Source: Brassicibacter mesophilus (lineage in GTDB: Bacteria; Bacillota; Clostridia; Tissierellales; Proteiniboraceae). From it: DNA of 64,000 nucleotides. The position numbers and the translations under genes were made by a program. Below, in pieces: positions 1 to 8,349 of this stretch. The notes below the pieces were generated by a model, which was not told the DNA's origin, did not search any database, and worked only from the letters and a program-made list of their open reading frames with translations. Numbering within the stretch: the first letter of the stretch is position 1; each line of letters opens with the position of its first letter. Where the stretch lies: contig NZ_JBNPXI010000009.1 in NCBI RefSeq assembly GCF_050433385.1, positions 74,771-138,770 on the forward strand, written 5' to 3'.

Positions 1-294
1 ATCAGTTGGTGTAGTAAAATAACTTAATTGACCTGTCTGTCCATAAATTTTCGTTTCACTAATTTGAAATTCTAACACTTCTTTTAAGGCCGTATCATAA
101 AGATACCATCTTTTATATACTCCATCCTCTTGATCTGTATGCTCATACCAATGTGGCATTACTTGACCTGAAGGTAACAGAATATGCGAGTCTGATCTTA
201 ATCTTTCTCCTCCTCTATCAGCATATACTTTGTCCATACTCATCGTTAAACTAACTAATATAATAAAACAAAATATTAACTTGAACTTTTTCAT
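1..294 (-). CDS. Secreted protein of unknown function, 3' end outside the window
   Basis: The first 98 codons are present and the frame runs off the left edge. The start is the ATG at 294, 9 bp after a GAAAGGAGGA ribosome site. Residues 1-24 form a signal peptide (two lysines, a hydrophobic core, then VYADRGG), so the product is probably exported. The mature part has a WYLYDTALKEVLEF segment that I do not recognise. A class I dyad lies 24 bp upstream. Function unknown. Confidence 0.75.
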   Translation of the reverse strand, partial: MKKFKLIFCFIILVSLTMSMDKVYADRGGERLRSDSHILLPSGQVMPHWYEHTDQEDGVYKRWYLYDTALKEVLEFQISETKIYGQTGQLSYFTTPTD

Positions 295-317
295 TTGTTT
301 TCCTCCTTTCTATTTTT

Positions 318-337
318 ATTGTTCATATATAAACATT
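318..337 (-). promoter_or_regulatory. Class I dyad operator
   Basis: Read on the minus strand, half-sites AATGTT and AACAAT are separated by 8 bp. A TGCATA box adjoins it on the upstream side. Target: the gene ending at the left edge. Confidence 0.6.
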
Positions 338-352
338 TTATGCATAACTTAG

Positions 353-387
353 AAAAAAATAAGCAGTCATGTTTTTATGACTGCTTA
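353..387 (-). terminator. Intrinsic terminator
   Basis: Stem AAGCAGTCAT/ATGACTGCTT with a 7-nt loop, followed on the minus strand by a U run. It overlaps the stop codon of the amine-oxidase-domain gene. Confidence 0.85.
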
Positions 388-1260
388 CTTTTTTACCCTA
401 AAGAAATATTCTGCTCCAATTTGTCTTTCTTCCACTCTATATTGAATTTCATCATTATAAGTATTCCACCTATTTGCTTCGAATAGTTTTCCTTTCTGAT
501 CCCAGTCTTTAATTAAGAATTCTGAAAGTTCAAAAGGTATATCAATTACCCATAACATATCTTTAAACATCTCTCTGTTTTCACCTTGCAGGTTATCTAC
601 TGTTAAAGAATAAACATTTTCAAGTGGATAATGAAATAATTGAAGTGAAGCAAACTTACCTTTATATCCTTGTTTGTCTGCTGTAATATGTCCTTTAGTA
701 ATGTCTACCTTATCTTCTCCGTATTTTTCTTCGAAATCTTTAGCTTTTGAGTTTTCCTTAAAATTAACTTCTACATTCGCTTTGTTATCTTCTTCCTCAA
801 ACTCAGATTCAACTGATGAAAAAATATCTATTCTGTGAAATCCTGATGTAAAATTATAGTCTATTTCAAACCCGTCTAATGATTCTAAAATAAATCTTAA
901 AGGCACATAGGTTCTACCCTCTATTAAAACTGCCTTTGTGTCCATTTTGACTATTCCTTCAGGAGTTACTACTTTGTTATCTCCTATGGTTACTTTTACT
1001 TTATCATCAATAGTTGCTGTCCATGTATCTTGATCCCAATCTACCTTTAATCCTAATGCCTCTGAAATACCTCTCAAGGGAATAATAGTCCTACTCTGAT
1101 TATCAATTAGAATTTTCCCATAGTCTTCTGGGAGAATTATTTCTTCGTTATTATAGAAAGCCCTAACATCATTTTCAGGAACTTCTTGTGCAAAAGCATT
1201 TACAGAAAACAATAACATAAATACACTTACTAAAATTAAACTGAATAACATTTTTTTCAT
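385..1260 (-). CDS. Secreted protein with copper amine oxidase N-terminal-like domain
   Basis: 291 residues if started at the ATG at 1260, which has GGAGGTG 8 bp upstream; an earlier in-frame codon at 1275 lacks a proper site. Residues 1-25 are a signal peptide ending AFA. Residues about 40-125 match the copper amine oxidase N-domain family, common in secreted Firmicute proteins: paired repeats RTIIPLRGISEALG and RTYVPLRFILESLDG. The C-terminal half is unrecognised. In this family the domain is thought to be structural or wall-associated, not enzymatic. An envelope role for the element is inferred. Confidence 0.75.
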   Translation of the reverse strand: MKKMLFSLILVSVFMLLFSVNAFAQEVPENDVRAFYNNEEIILPEDYGKILIDNQSRTIIPLRGISEALGLKVDWDQDTWTATIDDKVKVTIGDNKVVTPEGIVKMDTKAVLIEGRTYVPLRFILESLDGFEIDYNFTSGFHRIDIFSSVESEFEEEDNKANVEVNFKENSKAKDFEEKYGEDKVDITKGHITADKQGYKGKFASLQLFHYPLENVYSLTVDNLQGENREMFKDMLWVIDIPFELSEFLIKDWDQKGKLFEANRWNTYNDEIQYRVEERQIGAEYFFRVKK

Positions 1261-1404
1261 ATCAAACACCTCCATAATTTTTTATTTTTATTGTCTATAT
1301 TGTTTGTCCTTAGATTCTATGCATAAGTGCATATGATATTCAAAAGGCATATCTTAAGCAAGTTTAGGAGATGTATCATATGAAATTATTTTTCTCCTCC
1401 CTAT

Positions 1405-2292
1405 TTAAGCAACTTCTTCTTGTTCTTCAATATTGCTTAAAATAAAATCACTTGCCTTTTGTGCTTTTGAACATGCACTTATAATTAGATTAATATCTTC
1501 CTTAATAGCCTTCATCCATCCATAAAGATAGGCTACACTATTCTTTTCTACTTTTCTATTTTCTATCCCTAGCACACCTAGAATCATAGCCGAAGTCATC
1601 TCTGCAGTCAACTCTTCTTTGCTATAATTTTCAGATCCAAAGATGCTACTTTCACTTTCTTTAAATCTGTTAAGTCTTGAAGGATGACCTGTTGAATGTG
1701 CTATTTCATGAAATGATGTAGAAAAAAACTCTTCTAAATCTTTAAATTGTGATTTAGCTGGAACTTGAATGTAATCCCTACTTGGTGAATAAAAAGCTCT
1801 ATCACTTCCATCTACCTCTTTAAAACTAATTCTACTATTGTTAATATACTCCTCTATTAATTTGTTAGCTTCTTCTATACTATCTTCATGATTAAAAGTA
1901 GGAAACTTGCTTTCTAAGCCCTCTACATCATTTATGCTATAGACAGTATAATAGCGAAGAATAGGAATAGTTTCAGTTTCTTCATCCTCATTTTCTTTTT
2001 CAACTATGTTCCAATAAAATACCATATGTTTTTTACATCCTTTTTTTAGTTTTATGCTTGGATCTTTTTCTCTTAGATTACTTAATTGAGTAAATGTAAT
2101 AAATTCATTCTCATCTTCTGGAAGTAAGAATAAATTCATTCCTCTATATGGTCTTCTTGTAACATAATTTACTTTTGGTCTTCCTACCCAAGGTTTTTCC
2201 CAAGGCAATTTCTTATCATCACCATTAATCGCTTCCTCAATTAATTTAATAAACCTTTCTTGAACAATTTGATAAACTTTATTCTTTGCCAT
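1405..2292 (-). CDS. ardC: ArdC-like antirestriction protein (ssDNA-binding domain plus zincin-type domain)
   Basis: 295 residues. The N-terminal 130 residues match the ArdC N-domain (PWEKPW, YRGMNLFLL, and a K-GCKKHMVFYWN stretch), which binds single-stranded DNA in known members. The C-terminal part carries the metallopeptidase motif HEIAHSTGH at about residues 196-204, then SRLNRF and an EELTAEMTSA helix supplying the third ligand. ArdC proteins protect incoming conjugative DNA from restriction, which fits this element. Start ATG at 2292 has GGGAGG 8 bp upstream. The gene is preceded by a structured leader and a class I dyad. Confidence 0.88.
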   Translation of the reverse strand: MAKNKVYQIVQERFIKLIEEAINGDDKKLPWEKPWVGRPKVNYVTRRPYRGMNLFLLPEDENEFITFTQLSNLREKDPSIKLKKGCKKHMVFYWNIVEKENEDEETETIPILRYYTVYSINDVEGLESKFPTFNHEDSIEEANKLIEEYINNSRISFKEVDGSDRAFYSPSRDYIQVPAKSQFKDLEEFFSTSFHEIAHSTGHPSRLNRFKESESSIFGSENYSKEELTAEMTSAMILGVLGIENRKVEKNSVAYLYGWMKAIKEDINLIISACSKAQKASDFILSNIEEQEEVA

Positions 2293-2316
2293 CTTAAATT
2301 CCTCCCTATAATAAAT

Positions 2317-2433
2317 AAAAGGAACTCAAAAACAACAAAAGATTAGAATCTTAAACCATATAAACTCCAACAACTTTTAAGTTTATACCTTTTTAAAATT
2401 CCAACCTCTTAATTTGCTTTTAAAGCTCCTTTT
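2317..2433 (-). promoter_or_regulatory. Structured leader of the ArdC gene
   Basis: On the minus strand an early AAAAGGA pairs with a later TCCTTTT, 116 nt apart end to end. Inside are hairpins GCTTT/AAAGC, TATAAACT/AGTTTATA and AAGATT/AATCTT. The TTCC of the 3' arm could instead pair with GGAA of the gene's ribosome site. A -10-like TATAAT lies just upstream. The design resembles the three-copy leaders at 45-47 kb but the primary sequence is divergent. Confidence 0.5.
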
Positions 2434-2459
2434 TTGACATTTTTATATTATAAGCTCTT

Positions 2460-2479
2460 AATGTTCATATAATAACTTT
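2460..2479 (-). promoter_or_regulatory. Class I dyad operator
   Basis: Half-sites AAAGTT and AACATT, 8 bp spacing, upstream of the ardC leader promoter. Confidence 0.55.
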
Positions 2480-2626
2480 TTAAACACAATTTTTAACATA
2501 ACTTTCAATGAAGACTTCTTGAGTTTTAAAACCTCACTTCAGTTTTTAAAGAAGTTTTTAACTTGACGATGAATACTACCTACTCCCTCTTGCTAACACT
2601 GAAGAAAGGAGTATTCAAGGAATGAT

Positions 2627-2646
2627 AGTGTTCTCAACAGAACTAT
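2627..2646. promoter_or_regulatory. Variant class I dyad with CTCAACAG core
   Basis: AGTGTT-CTCAACAG-AACTAT. The inner GTTCT/AGAAC is an exact inverted repeat. Closely related copies occur at 45220, 46952, 52360 and 52408. Confidence 0.5.
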
Positions 2647-2676
2647 AAAAAAAGACTAACCATTTTAGGCTAGTCT
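2645..2676 (-). terminator. Intrinsic terminator
   Basis: Stem AGACTAGCC/GGTTAGTCT followed by seven U on the minus strand, at the end of the VirB6-like gene. Confidence 0.85.
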
Positions 2677-5629
2677 AATTATTAAAACTTGCTTTTTTAT
2701 TTAATATTTCATTAGGACTTACTTGTTCTGTCTTATTTGCTTGTTGCTCCATTCTTTGTCTTTCATATCTATCTACATTAGGAACATAGAAGGTTTTAGG
2801 ATTTTTATTCCACATTTCTTGACTCTTACCTTCTATAACTCTGTTATTCATAGAGTCAAATCTCAGTTGATTTAAATTCATGTTTGGTAGTGCTATTTTA
2901 GCTTTTAAGGTTAAACCATTTACTTTATCTGTTTTGTAATCATATTTGACTTGGTTTATACCCATCTCATGAAGTAATTCTCTTTTCTTTTCTGATTTAT
3001 CATATTCTTTAATTTTATCTAACTGCTTTTGCATAGATTCAGGAGCTTTAAAATAATCATAACCCATTTCAATTTGTCCTTTATTATTAGCGATAGATGT
3101 TACACCTTTGTTGTATAGATGATTCATATCTCTCTCATAACTTATAAATCTATTTGGAACTGTTGAACTTGAGATATTATCAATTCCATGTCTTCTTTCT
3201 AAATCTCTATTATATTCTCCTTCTGCTATTGCTCCCTTAGCATAATCAGCTCCATCTAATACAGTTCCTTTAGCACTATCATATGTATCGAAACCAGCAT
3301 CCAGAGAAGTTTTAGCTCCTCTAGCAAATGATCCTGCATCTAAACTAGCTAAACCTCCTACTGCTTCTAAGCCTCCACCCAATCCTCTAGTAGCTCTTCC
3401 TAAATTTCTAGAAGCAAATTTAGCTGTATTAAGTGCTCCTCTACCTGCCATTCTTGTTCCTGCTAATACTTTATTTCCTATACTCTCACTAGCTCCTCCT
3501 CTTGATTCATATGCTTCCTTAAAGTCATTTGATATTCTTTCTGAAACATCTGAAACTTTATCTGATAACTTAGAAGAGTTTTGTGATATTTGTGTAGCCA
3601 TTGCTGATCTATCTGCTGTTCTTGTTTCTCTTGAATTGCTATTCTCTTGTGCTGAAGAACTATTGCCACTTGTAGCTACCCCACTTGAAGTTCTGTTGCT
3701 TAGACCTTTTTGTCCTGATCTTTCCATAGCTCCACCTGCTCCTTTTGCTGTGGCCCCTGCTAAAGCTACTCCTTTGCCTAATGTTCCAATGGCTTTTGTT
3801 ACGTTCCAAATATCTATTCCTGTTATTGTAGTCAAAATTCCAGTTACAGAAAGAATTAATATGAATGTAACAATTATACGGTCAAAAGGATTTACATTTA
3901 AGCTATTAGCAAAATTAGAAGCTACTCCTAGAGTGATTAAAGAAAGTGGTGTAAAGGCTATATCCCAGAATAATAACAATGGTAATCCTAGTGGTGTTCG
4001 ATTAACAAAAACGTCTTTATCTACTAAAAAAGGAGAAAGAAAACATCTGATATGTGCTAATATAACATGCACCATTGCATTGATATATATAATAAAATGA
4101 ACTATTGTCACCATAAGCCCTCCAATAGCCATATCCAATTTATCACTTGTTAAACTATTCTTTCCTAATGGAGCTAATGCTAAAAGCCAACTTCCATTCT
4201 CTTTTAATAAAAACATCATCCCATATAATAATGGAATTGAAGAAATTACAATCACTGTTGATACTGCTGAATTTTCAAGAGTTCCCCAATATGTTATTTT
4301 GTTATCTGGCTTTTCTGATTTAATCAAAAATGCCAATGCTTGTTTTACCTTCTCTACTCCCAACCTATTAGTTGTAATAATTACATGTATTGCTATCATA
4401 ATTGGTAAATACATATATACATATGATTTTAGTGACGATCCTACATATCCTAGTGAAAGTAAATTATCCCAATCTCTTGTCATTAAATTTGTTATAAAAT
4501 TTATTGCCCCTGCGAAAAATTTTTCAATATCTCCTACTATTCCTTTATCAGGTTCAATCAATGTAGTATTACTTACAGTCTGCAATTTGGTCTTATATTG
4601 AGTTAAAGCTATTAAAATTTGCTGATGTAATGTGAAAAATTTACTATCTTCATCATAATTATACATAGTTTCAATTTCAGGTTCTTTACCATTAAAAAAA
4701 TGATACCCTTTTGGAATAGCATAATCAGTAACCTTATATTCATCATATCTCAACTCATTAAAAGGTTTATTTCCTCTCCACATAAAAATTTGAATCATAT
4801 CATTTTTTATATCATAAAAATAACTTGTTTTGTTTTTATTAGCTTCATTGTCTTTCTTTTGATCATAGTTACTTCCATTTGGATTACCAATTTTAAAATT
4901 TAGTTGTTCTCCATTAAATTCAAAACTGCCTCCTGAAACATCTACATTTTGAATAAACCTCTGTAATAAATAAACAAATTCGTATTTATCTTCAGGTCTT
5001 CTGTCATCATATATAAAATTGACTAGATTACTTACCCCGTGTTGCAGTCTTGTTGCTACCTCTTCTGCCTTATCCCTTTCACCACTGCTAACACTATTTA
5101 AACTTCCATTTTCTTTATAAGTTCTAAATGGATATTCTAAAAATCTAAAATCTCCATTTGAAGTATGATTATAAACTTTATTTTCTAATTTTCTATCATC
5201 CTTATTGTTTCCAAGACTTCTTTTATCAATATAAGGAAATCTATCTTTATCAATATCACCCGAAGAAAATACTCTTTCATATTGTCCATTTCCTAAGCTT
5301 CTAACACTAACAAAGTATTCCTCTGGTAATAACTGATTCCATTCTAATTCTACTCCTACATGATCCGATCTTTTTTCATCAAAAGTAATAGGCTTTAAAT
5401 TATCTCCCACCCTAAAGTCTTTAAAGTTTCCAAAAACTGCTTCTAAGTGATCTTTATTATCTTTTGCTCCATTGGAATCGGTAGTAATTTGAACGATCTT
5501 ATTATCTAAATCTAATAAAGACCGTATCATAATATGTTCATGCTTCTCACCACCAATCGCTAAGACTGGAACAATAAAAATATTCAACAATATAATGGTC
5601 AAAATAAATATACTTAATGTTCTCTTCAT
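2675..5629 (-). CDS. VirB6/TrbL-like polytopic membrane protein of a type IV secretion system
   Basis: 984 residues. A signal/anchor helix (1-25) is followed by about 370 mostly polar residues, then five or six membrane helices between about 395 and 640 (for example YMYLPIMIAIHVIITT and IIVTFILILSVTGILTT), then a long polar, Gly/Ala/Ser-rich C-terminal tail. This order is that of VirB6/TrbL-type channel proteins in Gram-positive conjugative elements. The tail (about 650-984) would be cytoplasmic or extracellular depending on helix count. ATG at 5629 has GGAGGG 8 bp upstream. Assignment is from topology and context, not a signature motif. Confidence 0.6.
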   Translation of the reverse strand: MKRTLSIFILTIILLNIFIVPVLAIGGEKHEHIMIRSLLDLDNKIVQITTDSNGAKDNKDHLEAVFGNFKDFRVGDNLKPITFDEKRSDHVGVELEWNQLLPEEYFVSVRSLGNGQYERVFSSGDIDKDRFPYIDKRSLGNNKDDRKLENKVYNHTSNGDFRFLEYPFRTYKENGSLNSVSSGERDKAEEVATRLQHGVSNLVNFIYDDRRPEDKYEFVYLLQRFIQNVDVSGGSFEFNGEQLNFKIGNPNGSNYDQKKDNEANKNKTSYFYDIKNDMIQIFMWRGNKPFNELRYDEYKVTDYAIPKGYHFFNGKEPEIETMYNYDEDSKFFTLHQQILIALTQYKTKLQTVSNTTLIEPDKGIVGDIEKFFAGAINFITNLMTRDWDNLLSLGYVGSSLKSYVYMYLPIMIAIHVIITTNRLGVEKVKQALAFLIKSEKPDNKITYWGTLENSAVSTVIVISSIPLLYGMMFLLKENGSWLLALAPLGKNSLTSDKLDMAIGGLMVTIVHFIIYINAMVHVILAHIRCFLSPFLVDKDVFVNRTPLGLPLLLFWDIAFTPLSLITLGVASNFANSLNVNPFDRIIVTFILILSVTGILTTITGIDIWNVTKAIGTLGKGVALAGATAKGAGGAMERSGQKGLSNRTSSGVATSGNSSSAQENSNSRETRTADRSAMATQISQNSSKLSDKVSDVSERISNDFKEAYESRGGASESIGNKVLAGTRMAGRGALNTAKFASRNLGRATRGLGGGLEAVGGLASLDAGSFARGAKTSLDAGFDTYDSAKGTVLDGADYAKGAIAEGEYNRDLERRHGIDNISSSTVPNRFISYERDMNHLYNKGVTSIANNKGQIEMGYDYFKAPESMQKQLDKIKEYDKSEKKRELLHEMGINQVKYDYKTDKVNGLTLKAKIALPNMNLNQLRFDSMNNRVIEGKSQEMWNKNPKTFYVPNVDRYERQRMEQQANKTEQVSPNEILNKKASFNN

Positions 5630-5651
5630 TAATATGCCCTCCTTTCATTTT

Positions 5652-5671
5652 ATTGTTTTTATTGGAACTTT
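5652..5671 (-). promoter_or_regulatory. Class I dyad operator
   Basis: AAAGTT and AACAAT, 8 bp spacing, 20 bp before the ribosome site of the VirB6-like gene. TGCATATCAT lies upstream. Confidence 0.6.
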
Positions 5672-5743
5672 TTATTATGATATGCATCACTATATTGATA
5701 CATAATTTTAAATTGCATTTCAGAGATTTTAGCTGTTCTACTA

Positions 5744-5780
5744 AAAAAGCCCTCTTCATACTAAAATAAGAGTGGGCTTT
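5744..5780 (-). terminator. Intrinsic terminator
   Basis: AAGCCC-CTCTT pairs with AAGAG-GGGCTT across a short loop and is followed by U6 on the minus strand. It overlaps the stop of the four-helix membrane gene. Confidence 0.8.
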
Positions 5781-6297
5781 AAATTTCCTTTTCAAGAATA
5801 TATAATCGTCTTTTCAAAACTGAATTTAGAACAATGAATACTATACAAGTTACTATAAAAATCATAAAGACAAACAGCAATTTATCTTGTTGTATTAAAT
5901 TATCAATTTGTAGAATACTTGTATTAAATATCTTATCAATGATAGGTTTTATAGTTGATAGAAAAACTGTAAAAATCAATTGAACAATTCCATTAATAAC
6001 GATTAGTCCTTCTATAATCCTTTCATCTTTTAAAATAGCACATAGATTAATATCTTTTTTTCTACTCTCTGCTTCCCCTATAAACCTATTGTATGAACTT
6101 TTATATAAAATACTAAGAGAAAAGAATTTCTCAATTATAAACAAATATCCAAAATACAGTAAATTCAAATAAAATAACAAAGTATGAGCTCCAGGTTTAA
6201 TTGTTAATAGCAATGTTAAAGAAATGATAAGATATGTCAAATGTATCATTTTTTCTATATTAAGTATTGTTTTATACTCATAAGTTATTTTATCCAT
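5779..6297 (-). CDS. Four-helix membrane protein, unknown
   Basis: 172 residues from ATG 6297 (GGAGGTG 5 bp upstream; the in-frame GTG nine bases earlier is inside the ribosome site). Predicted membrane helices lie near 20-38, 40-60, 95-115 and 140-160, with a short charged loop AEKSRKKD-like between the pairs. It sits between the VirB6-like and VirB2-like genes, so a role at the transfer apparatus is plausible but unproven. Confidence 0.6.
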   Translation of the reverse strand: MDKITYEYKTILNIEKMIHLTYLIISLTLLLTIKPGAHTLLFYLNLLYFGYLFIIEKFFSLSILYKSSYNRFIGEAESRKKDINLCAILKDERIIEGLIVINGIVQLIFTVFLSTIKPIIDKIFNTSILQIDNLIQQDKLLFVFMIFIVTCIVFIVLNSVLKRRLYILEKEI

Positions 6298-6318
6298 GTA
6301 TTCCACCTCCTTGTTTAT

Positions 6319-6338
6319 ATTGTGTTTATATTAACATT
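6319..6338 (-). promoter_or_regulatory. Class I dyad operator
   Basis: AATGTT and CACAAT, 8 bp spacing, with TATAAT overlapping the upstream half-site. Confidence 0.55.
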
Positions 6339-6366
6339 ATAATATTTCTGTGTTTATCCATCAACT

Positions 6367-6741
6367 CTAAATTGCATTATAGAAGAAACCTGCCCAAATA
6401 GTAATTCCTCCTAAACCTGTTGCTGATATGCCTGTCCAAAACAAAGCTTTTATTGCCTGTGTTCTAGTCTGAGGATTACCAGCACTAACACCTAATCTAA
6501 TGAAGTTAATTATAAACATTACTATCATAGTTAAAGCTCCTAATCCAGTAACACCTACAATAAACCCTCTATACCTTTCAAAGAACCCATTTGTAACCTC
6601 TCTGCTATCTTCTTTTAAATTCTTTATTCCAAATTGTCCGTTTTTAATTTCAAATGTTACTTCATTATGAGCAAAGACTTCTGTAGTAACTAACATAATT
6701 CCAAGTAAAATAATAAGTATCACTAATATACTCCTTTTCAT
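6367..6741 (-). CDS. VirB2/TrbC-like small membrane protein (pilin-like)
   Basis: 124 residues: signal peptide (1-24, ending VFA), a polar stretch, then two membrane helices (about 56-78 and 97-120) joined by a loop RLGVSAGNPQTRTQAIKALF. Two C-terminal helices joined by a small polar loop with a basic start to the last helix is the VirB2/TrbC pattern. The same loop-helix pattern recurs in the genes at 8350 and 23647. It follows the 6757 gene by 15 bp, so they are probably cotranscribed. Pilus or channel subunit is an inference. Confidence 0.6.
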   Translation of the reverse strand: MKRSILVILIILLGIMLVTTEVFAHNEVTFEIKNGQFGIKNLKEDSREVTNGFFERYRGFIVGVTGLGALTMIVMFIINFIRLGVSAGNPQTRTQAIKALFWTGISATGLGGITIWAGFFYNAI

Positions 6742-6756
6742 ATCACCTCACCTCCA

Positions 6757-7065
6757 TTATTCAATTTTATCTTTAATACTCTTTTTATAATGCTTAAACA
6801 TATATGTGTCGATTGCCCTTAGAATATCACCAGTAGTTTCTAAATTCATTCTCTCTAATTGATAATCAAGACACTTTCCTTTATACCTTCCTTCTAACTC
6901 ATCAGCAATAACCTTACATAATTCATATCTATTCTTTGTTTTATTTTCAGTTATAGCATTTGTTATTAACTCTCTTGTTCCCCTTGTTAATTTGTAATTA
7001 GAATCAATTCTCTTATAACCCTTGTCAATTAATTCTTGAAGTCTTTCTAATTTATTCTTGTCCAT
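6757..7065 (-). CDS. Small cytosolic protein, paralogue of the 17188 gene
   Basis: 102 residues, charged, no signal or membrane helix. It shares with the 72-residue product at 17188 an N-terminal block (KGYKRIDSNYKL versus KGYERVDQNYKL) and a C-terminal block (DYQLERMNLETTGDILRAI, then DTYM-KHYK). The smaller paralogue lacks the middle 35 residues. A third remnant lies at 16870. Family not recognised. ATG with GGAGAG 8 bp upstream. Confidence 0.65.
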   Translation of the reverse strand: MDKNKLERLQELIDKGYKRIDSNYKLTRGTRELITNAITENKTKNRYELCKVIADELEGRYKGKCLDYQLERMNLETTGDILRAIDTYMFKHYKKSIKDKIE

Positions 7066-7085
7066 TATAAATCTCTCCTTTCTTT

Positions 7086-7105
7086 ATTGTTTTGATTTGA
7101 ACATT
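7086..7105 (-). promoter_or_regulatory. Class I dyad operator
   Basis: AATGTT and AACAAT, 8 bp spacing, TATAAT overlapping the first half-site, 10 bp before the ribosome site of the 6757 gene. Confidence 0.6.
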
Positions 7106-7108
7106 ATA

Positions 7109-7600
7109 CTATATGTATAATTTGTTTTTTAAATATATGTTTTTAAACTTTGTATAGTCTAAATACAATCTATGGCCATCTTTATCACCAAACTGAGGAA
7201 TAAAGAATAAATATCTGAATCCTAAATCTTCAAATACCTTTGTAGTTTTATAAATATCTGTAACATCAATAATTCTATAATTCTTATTGGTAATATCCAC
7301 AATAACAATCTTAACTTCTTTTGTTTTTCGTAACTCTATTAAGTGCAGAAGCTTCCTATCTCTAAAATGAATATATCCCTTTTCCTCTAAGAAATCTGTA
7401 TATACACTAACTACTTCATAATATGTATCAGTTTCAGGATCATATAGATCTGGTGTATTATCTATTTTATTATCTATTCTAAAAGTCTCTATGGCATCAC
7501 ATCCTGCTTCAATACAATTATTCAATTCTTCTAATCCTGAATCATTTACTAACCATTTTCTCAAAACACTATCTCTTGCTAACTCTTTTCCGTATTCCAA
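7109..7600 (-). CDS. Unknown protein, possibly nuclease-like, probably the second part of a frameshifted gene
   Basis: 163 residues from a TTG at 7600 that has no good ribosome site. The open frame extends further upstream, into the end of the 52-codon ORF at 7636-7794, in the -1 frame. A PDLYDPETDTYYEVVS segment followed by KIVIVDI resembles the D...E-x-V core of PD-(D/E)xK-like folds, but this is a weak visual match. Expression may depend on -1 frameshifting at 7636-7645. Alternatives: independent weak initiation, or a broken gene. Confidence 0.5.
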   Translation of the reverse strand: MEYGKELARDSVLRKWLVNDSGLEELNNCIEAGCDAIETFRIDNKIDNTPDLYDPETDTYYEVVSVYTDFLEEKGYIHFRDRKLLHLIELRKTKEVKIVIVDITNKNYRIIDVTDIYKTTKVFEDLGFRYLFFIPQFGDKDGHRLYLDYTKFKNIYLKNKLYI

Positions 7601-7635
7601 GTTAGATCTCTTATCTTTTCTATGTCCTACCGTAT

Positions 7636-7794
7636 CTAAAAATTTATTACTTTATCATTAATAATCCCTTTTAAAGCATTTGCTACTTGTTCTCCTACAT
7701 TTCTATTACAATACTCATATATATCTTCTTTTATTAAAGATGATAAAACCTTATCTTTATCAATCTTATTATTTTTTCTTTTATAATAACCCAT
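7636..7794 (-). CDS. 52-residue ORF, likely 5' part of the 7109 gene
   Basis: ATG at 7794 follows a good GGAGTTGAGG site. The product begins MGYYKRKNNKIDKDK and ends NDKVINF at a TAG. The last sense codons are A-AAT-TTT, a slippery heptamer pattern, directly before TAG. A slip to -1 would continue LDTVGHRKDKRSNLEYG into the next frame and give a protein of about 225 residues. No recognised domain. Confidence 0.55.
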   Translation of the reverse strand: MGYYKRKNNKIDKDKVLSSLIKEDIYEYCNRNVGEQVANALKGIINDKVINF

Positions 7795-7855
7795 ATTTAC
7801 CTCAACTCCTTTTCATACATTTTTTTATTTAATAAATGTCAGTAGGAAGAGAATG

Positions 7856-8173
7856 TTAATCTTCCTTAATAAGTCCTAATTCAATAGCTAGACTTTCGAT
7901 TTTAAATAGAATATCATATTCAAAAACCGATAAATCATATGTATCAATATTTCTTTTTTCATATAAACCTTTAATTTGGCCATTTCTAATATTTTTACTT
8001 TTTATGTAATAACCTTTGAAATCATTATTTTCCTCTTCGTGTAAACCAAAGTTAACTGCTTCTTCTAAATCATTTGATTCTCCATAATAAAGAGCAATAT
8101 CTTTAAATAGAATATTAATTCCTTGTTTGCTAATTTCAATATCAGTCTTATAAACTAATTTTTCATTTTTCAT
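7856..8173 (-). CDS. Small cytosolic protein, unknown
   Basis: 105 residues, acidic, no membrane segments. ATG with AAGGAGTTG 6 bp upstream. No recognised motif. It has its own class I dyad upstream and stands alone. Confidence 0.6.
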   Translation of the reverse strand: MKNEKLVYKTDIEISKQGINILFKDIALYYGESNDLEEAVNFGLHEEENNDFKGYYIKSKNIRNGQIKGLYEKRNIDTYDLSVFEYDILFKIESLAIELGLIKED

Positions 8174-8197
8174 AAATTACAACTCCTTTCAATCTAT

Positions 8198-8217
8198 AAT
8201 GTTTTTTTATTAACCTT
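8198..8217 (-). promoter_or_regulatory. Class I dyad operator
   Basis: AAGGTT and AACATT, 8 bp spacing; TGCATACAAT lies upstream. Target: the 7856 gene. Confidence 0.55.
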
Positions 8218-8292
8218 ATATTAACATTGTATGCATCACCTTTTTTATGTATAAATACATTTTAAACAAGATTTTAAGCATTTCAGACAATG

Positions 8293-8319
8293 AAAAAAGA
8301 CACCTGCATTAAGTGCCTT
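8293..8319 (-). terminator. Intrinsic terminator (weak stem)
   Basis: GGCAC pairs with GTGTC with one G-U, followed by U6 on the minus strand, downstream of the 8350 gene. Confidence 0.55.
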
Positions 8320-8349
8320 TAATGTTCTCTTGATGACATTATAGAAATA

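Larger units (their letters stand above)
2293..2674. other. Non-coding interval between the VirB6-like gene and ardC
   Basis: No convincing gene. It holds the ardC leader (2317-2433), a class I dyad (2460-2479), a variant dyad (2627-2646) and the terminator of the downstream gene. An ACTCC...GGAGT pair at 2580-2615 suggests a second weak hairpin. Confidence 0.6.

Noticed and set aside
3636..4903. Several plus-strand ORFs
   Set aside because: Antisense to the VirB6-like gene, which has a start site and coherent membrane topology.
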